The notes under the pieces: model-generated | Seen by the model: only the letters and a program-made list of their open reading frames with translations | Databases searched by the model: none | Told to the model about the DNA's origin: nothing | Shown: in pieces, positions 8,769 to 14,106 of the stretch | Layout of the letters: every line of letters starts with the position of its first letter | Numbering within the stretch: position 1 is the first letter of the stretch | Position numbers and translations under genes: made by a program | From: GCA-2701705 sp036163455 | Lineage (GTDB): Bacteria; Pseudomonadota; Gammaproteobacteria; GCA-002705445; GCA-002716945 | Direction: 5' to 3' | DNA: 16,393 nt | Assembly (NCBI GenBank): GCA_036163455.1 | Contig: JAYZKL010000057.1 | Coordinates: forward strand, 1 to 16,393

Positions 8769-9056
8769 ATGTCACTAAATAAATCAGATTTTATAACACA
8801 ATTGTCAGAAAAATTCGAATCTTTCACGCCTTCTGATATTGATTATTCAGTAAAAAAAATTTTTGAATTTATGTGTCATGCCCTATATTCAGGAGAAAGA
8901 ATTGAGGTAAGGGGGTTTGGTACATTTTCATTACATAAACATGATTCACGTACAGCAAGAAACCCTAAAACAGGAGATTTAGTTGCTCTAGAAAAGCGAT
9001 ATACTGTTCATTTTAAGCCTAGTAAAGAACTAAAAAAAAGGGTTAATAATAAATAA
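8769..9056 (+). CDS. ihfB: Integration host factor subunit beta
   Basis: IHF beta pairs with IHF alpha to bend DNA sharply at specific sites, shaping transcription, replication and recombination. The 95-aa HU/IHF-family protein carries GERIEVRGFGTFSLH (42-56) and the DNA-intercalating arm RTARNPKTGD (61-70, Pro66). The C-terminal HFKPSKELKKRV is characteristic. IHF beta rather than HU is favoured by these motifs and by the position straight after rpsA, the usual place of ihfB (himD) in gammaproteobacteria. The gene begins 7 nt after rpsA with no evident Shine-Dalgarno, which suggests coupling or S1-dependent initiation. It probably ends the long upstream transcript, since the next gap (51 nt) contains a promoter-like sequence. 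Confidence 0.93.
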   Translation: MSLNKSDFITQLSEKFESFTPSDIDYSVKKIFEFMCHALYSGERIEVRGFGTFSLHKHDSRTARNPKTGDLVALEKRYTVHFKPSKELKKRVNNK

Positions 9057-9069
9057 AAAACTTATTTTC

Positions 9070-9098
9070 TTCACATAATTTTCTTAATAGAATATTAT
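9070..9098 (+). promoter_or_regulatory. Candidate sigma70 promoter for lapA-lapB-pyrF
   Basis: TTCACA (9070-9075), a 17-nt spacer and TATTAT (9093-9098) each match five of six consensus bases at ideal spacing. The predicted start of transcription, about 9104-9106, is only 2-4 nt before the lapA ATG at 9108, and there is no Shine-Dalgarno. The mRNA would therefore be nearly leaderless. The spacer and -10 are covered by an imperfect inverted repeat. Confidence 0.5.
9075..9098. repeat. Imperfect inverted repeat over the lapA promoter
   Basis: Arms ATAATTTTCT and AGAATATTAT pair at 9 of 10 positions around a TAAT loop. The dyad fills the spacer and -10 of the candidate lapA promoter. It could be an operator, or a chance AT-rich palindrome. 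It has no GC-rich stem or T-run, so it is not a normal terminator. Confidence 0.35.
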
Positions 9099-9107
9099 GT
9101 AAAATAT

Positions 9108-9401
9108 ATGATTAGATTTATCGTCTTTATTTTTACTGTTTTAATTATTGGTACTGCAATAACAATTGCTACATTAAATGTAGAAATAATTGAAATTGAT
9201 TTATACTTTAAAAGATACTCAGAGCCATTGCCACTTCTACTATTTTTAAGTTTTTTGGTTGGGTGTTTCTTAACACTATTATTCTTTTTATCAGCATATA
9301 TTAAACATAAGCATGAAAATATTACTCTCAGAAAGAATATGAAAATTAAAGAGGATGAGATTGATAGTTTAAGGAAGAGCCCCCTTAGAGAAGATCACTA
9401 A
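9108..9401 (+). CDS. lapA: Lipopolysaccharide assembly protein A (DUF1049)
   Basis: LapA is a small inner-membrane protein that works beside LapB in controlling lipopolysaccharide synthesis. The 97-aa protein has two hydrophobic segments (about 1-24 and 41-63) separated by a short polar loop containing LYFKRYSEPLP. A charged, probably cytoplasmic coiled tail follows (HKHENITLRKNMKIKEDEIDSLRK). This matches the DUF1049/LapA layout, and the start at M1 aligns with family N-termini. Identification rests mainly on topology, size and the adjacent lapB; the family is short and poorly conserved. Its TAA overlaps the lapB ATG by one base (TAATG). No Shine-Dalgarno precedes the start. Confidence 0.85.
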   Translation: MIRFIVFIFTVLIIGTAITIATLNVEIIEIDLYFKRYSEPLPLLLFLSFLVGCFLTLLFFLSAYIKHKHENITLRKNMKIKEDEIDSLRKSPLREDH

Positions 9402-10573
9402 TGCAGACTCTTTTATTGATCATCTTGGTGATAGCAATTTCATCAATTATATACGTATTATACAAACCGCAGAAGAGTGAAACTAAGAAGGTATTTAATG
9501 CGGAATACTTTAGAGGCTTAAACTATTTATTAAATAATGAAGAAGATAAAGCATTTAAGGTTTTTACTGCTTTAATGGATGTAGATAGTTCTACTGTTGA
9601 AACCCATTTAGCTTTAGGGGGATTATATAGAAGAAGAGGGGAATTTGATAAAGCAATTTTGATACACCAGAATTTGCTATCCAGGCCAACGCTTGAGAGT
9701 GAATTAAAACAACAGGCTTTATATGAATTAGCCAAAGATTTCTTTTCTGCTGGCCTATATGATAGATCGGAAAAAATCTTTAGGGCTTTATCAGAAAATA
9801 AAATATATAGACAATCATCACTTGAATATTTGTTAAGAGTTTATGAAATGATTAGAGACTGGGATAAAGCCATTGAACTTGCAAAAATAATAGATACCGA
9901 ATCATTTAATGATAAGCCAATCAATGTATTGCTGGCACAATACTATTGTGAAATGTCAGAAATGTATTTACATGATGAGCAAATAGATAAAGCTTTATCA
10001 GTTTCAAAAAAAGCTCTAAAAATTAATAAATCTTGTATTAGAGCAAATATCCAATTAGGAGATTATTATTCCAAAAATAATATAAATATGTCAATCCAGT
10101 ATTATATTGCTGTTTTAAATCAAAACCCTATCTTTGCTTCTTATGCTATAAAAAAGATACTTTATAGTGCGCAGTCATTAGATAATGATGGGTTCTTAAA
10201 AGAAACTTTTCAGAAGATTCTTGAAAATAAAGAATTAGGCTTTTTACCTGATATATATCAATATTTATATCATCATGTTAGCCCAGAAGAAGCATTTAAT
10301 TATACAGAAAGATTTAAGTCAAATAATAATACGAATAATTTCCAAGTTGGTTACAGTTTACTGTGTACCGCAATTAGTCATGCTGAAGAAAAAGATCTTC
10401 TGAATAAAATTAAAAACTCATATGATGAAATTATTAACAATCAAATGGATTTTATCTGCAAAAAGTGTGGCTATAAATCAAATACATTAAATTGGTCTTG
10501 CCCTAGTTGTAATTCATGGGAAACAATTGTTCCTAATCAGTTAACTGATATACTAGATAAAATAGCTAATTAA
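9401..10573 (+). CDS. lapB: Lipopolysaccharide assembly protein B, TPR and rubredoxin-like zinc domain
   Basis: LapB (YciM) is a membrane-anchored adaptor that presents LpxC to the FtsH protease, setting the rate of lipid A synthesis. The 390-aa length is almost exactly that of the E. coli protein. One N-terminal transmembrane helix (about 2-20) is followed by tetratricopeptide repeats, visible as YFRGLNYLLNNEEDKAF, HLALGGLYRRRGEFDKAI, YELAKDFFSAGLYDRSEKIF and IQLGDYYSKNNINMSIQYY. The C-terminus is a rubredoxin-type knuckle with Cys353, Cys356, Cys367 and Cys370 (CKKCGY...CPSC). It starts on the lapA stop (TAATG) and is 10 nt from pyrF, the lapA-lapB-pyrF order known in enterics. All family hallmarks are present. 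Confidence 0.95.
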   Translation: MQTLLLIILVIAISSIIYVLYKPQKSETKKVFNAEYFRGLNYLLNNEEDKAFKVFTALMDVDSSTVETHLALGGLYRRRGEFDKAILIHQNLLSRPTLESELKQQALYELAKDFFSAGLYDRSEKIFRALSENKIYRQSSLEYLLRVYEMIRDWDKAIELAKIIDTESFNDKPINVLLAQYYCEMSEMYLHDEQIDKALSVSKKALKINKSCIRANIQLGDYYSKNNINMSIQYYIAVLNQNPIFASYAIKKILYSAQSLDNDGFLKETFQKILENKELGFLPDIYQYLYHHVSPEEAFNYTERFKSNNNTNNFQVGYSLLCTAISHAEEKDLLNKIKNSYDEIINNQMDFICKKCGYKSNTLNWSCPSCNSWETIVPNQLTDILDKIAN

Positions 10574-10583
10574 TTGATATAGA

Positions 10584-11276
10584 GTGTATAAACAAAATAT
10601 AATAATTGCGCTTGATTATAATGATGAGAACAAAATATATGATTTTTGTGATCAAATTGACCCGTCCATTTGCAAGATAAAAATTGGAAAACAAGTTTTT
10701 ACAAAATATGGTCCCAAAATAATTGATAATCTCCAGAGTAAAAAATTTGAGATATTTCTTGACCTAAAATTCCATGATATCCCAACAACAGTCTATAAGG
10801 CTTCCAGAGAAGCTTTTGACTTAGGAATTTGGATGCTAAATGTACATCTTCTAGGTGGAATTGAAATGATTAAGGCTGCTAAACAGGCTAGAGATGAAGT
10901 TAACTCTGATGCAAATCTTATTGGCGTAACATTGCTGACAAGCACAACGAATAAATCACTTAATAATTTTGGCTTAGATTAACGAACGGCTGTTATAAAA
11001 AAGCTTGCTGAAATTGCATCGAAAACTAATATAGATGGAGTAGTATGCTCACCTTCTGATATCAGATTTATTAGAGAAATAAACAAGACATTATTATTTG
11101 TTACGCCAGGAATACGCTTAGATACAATGAGTGATGACCATGCTGAAGTTTTTACACCTCGTGATGCTATAAAATTAGGCTCTAATTATATAGTAATTGG
11201 AAGACCCATAACTGAATCTACCAATCCTATGCAAATAATTAAAAACATTATTGATAAAATAGATGAAATAAACTAA
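10584..11276 (+). CDS. pyrF: Orotidine 5'-phosphate decarboxylase, interrupted by an in-frame TAA
   Basis: PyrF decarboxylates OMP to UMP, the last step of de novo pyrimidine synthesis. The start is GTG, 10 nt after lapB, with ALDYND near the N-terminus. The catalytic DxKxxD motif is intact in IFLDLKFHDIPTTV (Asp60, Lys62, Asp65), followed by NVHLLGG and GVTLLTS. After FGLD a TAA at 10980-10982 interrupts the frame. The same frame then continues with RTAVIKKLAEIA, DGVVCSPSDI, the phosphate-binding FVTPGIR and VIGRPITES, to a natural TAA at 11274-11276. Read through, the protein is 230 residues with one unknown at 133, normal for the family. A product ending at residue 132 would lack the phosphate-binding TPGIR and GRP loops and should be inactive. 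Identity is firm. The status is either a point mutation, readthrough or sequence error. Confidence 0.93.
10980..10982 (+). other. In-frame TAA within pyrF
   Basis: TAA lies between FGLD and RTAVIKK, a variable loop of the OMP decarboxylase barrel. One substitution from GAA, CAA, AAA, TCA or TTA would produce it. The following base is C, as at the gyrA stop. Confidence 0.9.
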
Positions 11277-11277
11277 A

Positions 11278-12264
11278 TTAACTAACTAAATTTTTATAAT
11301 CACTCTCATCATTAAATTTAGCTCCATAGACTTCAATTATTTTTCCAGCACAATAGTTTGCAAATTTCGTTGCATTTAGAAAGCTAGTATCATTACAGTA
11401 TGAGTGCATGAATGCAGCTAGAAACATATCGCCAGCTCCTGTAAAGTCTTTTGCTTCTACTTTATCTGTAGCAACATTATGAAATTTGTTACCATCAAAG
11501 CAAACAGAGCCCTTTTCGCCAAGAGTAACAACAAATTTATCAGCAAAACTTTTTAAAAAGTTTAATGACTGATCAAGTGAATCAGATTGAGAGAAATTCA
11601 TTGCTTCCTGTTCATTACAAAAAATTATGTTGGCTTTTTTATTAAGTAATTCTAAAAGATGACTACGAAAGATAGAAACTACATTTGGATCTGATAAAGT
11701 AAAAATTGTTTTTATATTATTCTTTGTAGTTTGACCTAAAGCAAATTTACAGACATTAAAGTTCATTTCAGATGTAACTAGATAGCCTTCAATTAAAAGA
11801 TATTCAGATTTTTTTAGTTCATCTACATTAATATCATTATTACTTAAATGTTCTGATGCACCTAGGAAAGTATTCATAGTTCTTTCATGATCAGGGGTTA
11901 TTAGAACTAAACATTCTCCACTTTTGTTTTTATCAGATCTCCCGATGAATGTTTTAACATTTGAATTATTTAAGCATTCAATAAAGTTATTCCCAGTGTC
12001 ATCATTAGAAACCCTTCCTGTGAAACAAACTAAATCTCCAAATTGTGCCATACTATAAATTGAATTAGCTACTGATCCACCTGGAATAATTTTTTCTGGA
12101 GGCCTTAAATTTTTTATAAAATCATGTATTTTAAAATATTCATCGTAGTTGCTGAGAGACATACATCCTTTTTCAAGGTTTAGTTTTTTAAGTATGTTAT
12201 CATTGACCTTATATTCATAATCAAGCAATGAGTTTCCAATTCCGTATACTTTATATTTGTTCAT
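11278..12264 (-). CDS. PfkB-family nucleoside/sugar kinase (adenosine kinase-like)
   Basis: The 328-aa ribokinase/PfkB-family kinase probably phosphorylates adenosine or a sugar with ATP in the cytoplasm. Landmarks in order are YGIGNSLLDY (N-terminal strand), PGGSVANSIYSMAQFG (61-76, the substrate Gly-Gly motif), the NxxE magnesium/phosphate motif NEQE (217-220), VTLGEKGSVCF (246-256) and the anion-hole/catalytic motif DFTGAGDMF with Asp279 as base. The substrate cannot be read with confidence; adenosine-kinase-like PfkB proteins are the best guess. The start is placed at 12264. AGGAG (12276-12280) lies 11 nt upstream, and the longer open frame to 12360 is merely translated tRNA. It lies 18 nt after tRNA-Leu on the same strand and ends 1 nt from the convergent pyrF. 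Confidence 0.85.
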   Translation of the reverse strand: MNKYKVYGIGNSLLDYEYKVNDNILKKLNLEKGCMSLSNYDEYFKIHDFIKNLRPPEKIIPGGSVANSIYSMAQFGDLVCFTGRVSNDDTGNNFIECLNNSNVKTFIGRSDKNKSGECLVLITPDHERTMNTFLGASEHLSNNDINVDELKKSEYLLIEGYLVTSEMNFNVCKFALGQTTKNNIKTIFTLSDPNVVSIFRSHLLELLNKKANIIFCNEQEAMNFSQSDSLDQSLNFLKSFADKFVVTLGEKGSVCFDGNKFHNVATDKVEAKDFTGAGDMFLAAFMHSYCNDTSFLNATKFANYCAGKIIEVYGAKFNDESDYKNLVS

Positions 12265-12282
12265 AGATTTTTTTTCTCCTTT

Positions 12283-12366
12283 TACCACTGATCGGACTCG
12301 AACCGATACTTTCTTGCGAAAAAGGGATTTTGAATCCCTCGTGTCTACCAATTCCACCACAGTGGC
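12283..12366 (-). tRNA. tRNA-Leu (anticodon CAA)
   Basis: The 84-nt cloverleaf has acceptor arms GCCACTG and CAGTGGT (closing with G1-U72) and discriminator A73. The D arm is GTG...GGTAGA...CAC. The anticodon stem AGGGA/TCCCT encloses TTCAAAA, giving anticodon CAA (reads UUG). A long class II variable arm with a TTCGCAAGAA hairpin is followed by a T arm with the GGTTCGAGTCC loop. The class II arm and the D-arm sequence are typical of tRNA-Leu. CCA is not encoded; AAA follows A73. The trailer contains the Shine-Dalgarno of the downstream kinase, so tRNA 3' processing and kinase mRNA are physically linked. Confidence 0.96.
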
Positions 12367-12379
12367 AAAGTAATAAATA

Positions 12380-12408
12380 ATTTTACTATAGAAAAGTTTA
12401 TTTGATAA
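12380..12408 (-). promoter_or_regulatory. Candidate promoter for tRNA-Leu and the kinase
   Basis: Read on the minus strand, TTATCA (12408-12403), a 17-nt spacer and TAAAAT (12385-12380) would start transcription some 6 nt before the tRNA 5' end. The -35 overlaps the last codons of the 34-aa ORF. The -10 matches five of six consensus bases, the -35 only four. Confidence 0.35.
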
Positions 12409-12502
12409 GTTTAGCTGGGAATTTTAGACTCTTTGATCTTGCCCCTTTGTTTCTATGTATTCTTCTAGGTTTTTTATTAAAGTTATTTTTTCGAAATGTC
12501 AT
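12398..12502 (-). CDS. Unrecognised 34-aa very basic small protein
   Basis: This short ORF follows the 147-aa monooxygenase-like gene. Its ATG (12502-12500) overlaps that gene's TAA in a TAATG junction, the same coupling used at gyrA/pheA and lapA/lapB. The product starts MTFRKNNFNKKPRRIHRNKG and ends with ARSKSLKFPAKLIK. It has 8 Lys, 5 Arg and 1 His in 34 residues and no Asp or Glu, with no Cys and no membrane segment. The composition suggests RNA, ribosome or DNA binding, like small basic ribosomal proteins, but I recognise no family. It ends 31 nt before the tRNA-Leu gene. The coupling junction and charge bias argue it is real. Its shortness leaves chance in AT-rich DNA (Lys/Asn-rich codons) as the alternative. 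Confidence 0.5.
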   Translation of the reverse strand: MTFRKNNFNKKPRRIHRNKGARSKSLKFPAKLIK

Positions 12503-12945
12503 TATTGATTCTTTTCTTTTGCATCCTGCGCTAATTTCGCCATTTCAGGAGTATATGCTTCTCCTTGCCATAGCATATCATAGACAATTTCTTCGTTACC
12601 ATTTTCACAAACATCTATCACTTTTTTAAAAAGAGGTTGAAATGTCGCGCTTTTATGTGAATTCTCATGATCCTCATAAGATTTCCAGAATGTAATTATC
12701 AAAGCTTCTTTATTTTTATATTTACTCTCCAAAGCCTTGCCTATATTACTTCCCTCGTTTGATATCTGCCCACTATTTAGGACAACCATTCCACCAATAA
12801 AACCAGTTTCTGAATGATATGTTTTAACATTTTCACACATTAGAGCAACCCTTTCTTGTAAATCATCTATAGTATATTTCTCTTTTAAAATAACTCGATT
12901 AATAGTGACTATGCCATCATACGGAAAATTTTGTATTAGACTCAT
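12502..12945 (-). CDS. Antibiotic-biosynthesis-monooxygenase-like (dimeric alpha/beta barrel) protein
   Basis: The 147-aa protein appears to hold one ABM-type ferredoxin-like fold. An N-terminal strand (IVTINRVILKEK) is followed by a helix (DDLQERVALMCENVKTY), then SETGFIGGMVVLNSG. The family's characteristic strand-helix is ALIITFWKSYEDHENSHKS (Trp87, His93, His97) followed by FQPLFKKV. A final strand (EIVYDMLWQGEAY) and a charged tail complete it. ABM proteins include quinol and heme monooxygenases and many of unknown function, so no reaction is assigned. There is no signal peptide or membrane segment. AGGAG (12958-12954) sits 8 nt before the ATG, a clear Shine-Dalgarno and one of the best in the window. 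The stop overlaps the start of a 34-aa basic ORF. Confidence 0.7.
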   Translation of the reverse strand: MSLIQNFPYDGIVTINRVILKEKYTIDDLQERVALMCENVKTYHSETGFIGGMVVLNSGQISNEGSNIGKALESKYKNKEALIITFWKSYEDHENSHKSATFQPLFKKVIDVCENGNEEIVYDMLWQGEAYTPEMAKLAQDAKEKNQ

Positions 12946-13016
12946 AAAATATTCTCCTGTAGTACTTGATTAAACTAGATTGGTTAACTATTTATATTTG
13001 AGATGTACCTGCATTA

Positions 13017-13045
13017 TTAATATCAAATTTCTTTTTGAATTGCAA
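13017..13045 (-). promoter_or_regulatory. Candidate promoter for the ABM-like gene
   Basis: On the minus strand TTGCAA (13045-13040), a 17-nt spacer and TATTAA (13022-13017) would give a leader of about 65 nt ending in the AGGAG site. Matches are four of six at each box, so confidence is low. It overlaps the opposing queA promoter, so the two would compete for polymerase. Confidence 0.3.
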
Positions 13046-13062
13046 ACTTTGTATTTTATAAT
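13035..13062 (+). promoter_or_regulatory. Candidate sigma70 promoter for queA-tgt-yajC-secD
   Basis: TTGAAT (13035-13040), a 16-nt spacer and a perfect TATAAT (13057-13062) precede queA. Transcription would begin near 13068-13070, 2-4 nt before the ATG at 13072 or about 15 nt before the in-frame ATG at 13084. No Shine-Dalgarno is present before either. Confidence 0.55.
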
Positions 13063-13071
13063 TTCTAATTA

Positions 13072-14106
13072 ATGAACGATTTTATGATATCCGATTTTGA
13101 TTATTACCTTCCTATTAATCAAATTGCAAATGAACCACTTGATAATAGAGATAACTCAAGGCTTATGTATTTAAACTTTAAGTCAGGGAAAACAGAGGAC
13201 AAGCATTTTTTCGAGATAGGGGAGTTCTTTGATAAAGGTGATTTAATTATATTAAACGATACAAAAGTAATACCTGGAAGAGTATTTTTAGTTCGCGAGA
13301 CTGGAGGAAAAGTTGAAATACTATTCAATAAAATAGTTTCAAAAAACTCTTTTGAAGCTATATATTCATCTTCGAAACCATTGAAAATAGGAACTAAATT
13401 GTTTTATGAAGAAGATAGTTGTTTTATAGTAGAATCAGTAAAAAAGAATTATATTACTCTATCGTATAAGTTTAATGAGTCAATAATTAGAATTTTAAAA
13501 AGAATTGGAACTATCCCTCTTCCAAAATATATAAAAAGATCAGTTGAGAAGAGAGATAAAGATAGATATCAAACTATTTATGCAAGAGAAGAGGGATCTA
13601 TTGCAGCTCCAACAGCTGGATTGCATTTTACAAATAAAATAATTAATCAAATGTTGAATAAGGACATAAATATAGAATCATTAACTCTTCATATTAGTTA
13701 CAATACATTTAGGCCAATCAGTTCTGAGAATTATTTAAAACATGATATTGGTAAAGAATTTTTTATAATAAAAAAACAATTAATAGAAAAAATTAAAAGA
13801 ACAAAAGATAAAGGCAATAGAGTGATAGCGGTTGGAACAACTGTAGTTAGAGCTATTGAATACATTTTCTCTAAAAACATTAATGATGATATTAGTGATT
13901 ATGTTGATTTATTTATTTATCCAGGTTACAAATTTAAAGTAGTAGATACGCTTCTTACTAATTTTCATTTACCTAAATCTACTCTCCTTTTACTAGTTTG
14001 TGCTTTTGGAGGAAAAGAAGTGATATTAAATGCATACAATGATGCTGTAAGAAAAAATTATAGGTTTTATAGCTATGGAGACTGCATGTTGATTGATAAG
14101 TTATGA
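13072..14106 (+). CDS. queA: S-adenosylmethionine:tRNA ribosyltransferase-isomerase
   Basis: QueA transfers and isomerises the ribosyl part of SAM onto preQ1 in tRNA to form epoxyqueuosine, directly after the Tgt step. The product is 344 aa from 13072. Landmarks are ILNDTKVIPGR (60-70), TGGKVEIL, GSIAAPTAGLHFT (175-187), RVIAVGTTVVRAIE (250-263), LLTNFHLPKSTLLLLVCAFGG (294-314) and YRFYSYGDCMLI. The second in-frame ATG (13084) matches family N-termini better (DF-YxLP close to the start), so the first four residues may not be translated. Between 207 and 230 the usual GTF and MHxE signatures read NTF and IGKE, a local divergence. The TGA overlaps the tgt ATG (ATGA). It leads the queA-tgt-yajC-secD operon. 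Confidence 0.95.
   Translation: MNDFMISDFDYYLPINQIANEPLDNRDNSRLMYLNFKSGKTEDKHFFEIGEFFDKGDLIILNDTKVIPGRVFLVRETGGKVEILFNKIVSKNSFEAIYSSSKPLKIGTKLFYEEDSCFIVESVKKNYITLSYKFNESIIRILKRIGTIPLPKYIKRSVEKRDKDRYQTIYAREEGSIAAPTAGLHFTNKIINQMLNKDINIESLTLHISYNTFRPISSENYLKHDIGKEFFIIKKQLIEKIKRTKDKGNRVIAVGTTVVRAIEYIFSKNINDDISDYVDLFIYPGYKFKVVDTLLTNFHLPKSTLLLLVCAFGGKEVILNAYNDAVRKNYRFYSYGDCMLIDKL

Noticed and set aside
9057..9107. Rho-independent terminator after ihfB
   Set aside because: The only hairpin is nearly pure A/T with a mismatch and lacks a following T-run. Promoter boxes explain the stretch better.
12265..12360. N-terminal 32-residue extension of the kinase ORF beginning MVELVDTRDSKS
   Set aside because: It is the translation of tRNA-Leu itself, a known annotation artefact. 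A Shine-Dalgarno and normal PfkB N-terminus place the start at 12264.
12402..12629. Plus-strand 75-aa hydrophobic ORF
   Set aside because: It is antisense to the ABM-like gene and the basic micro-ORF. Its hydrophobic look is the complement of Lys/Arg-rich coding, and it has no homology I recognise.
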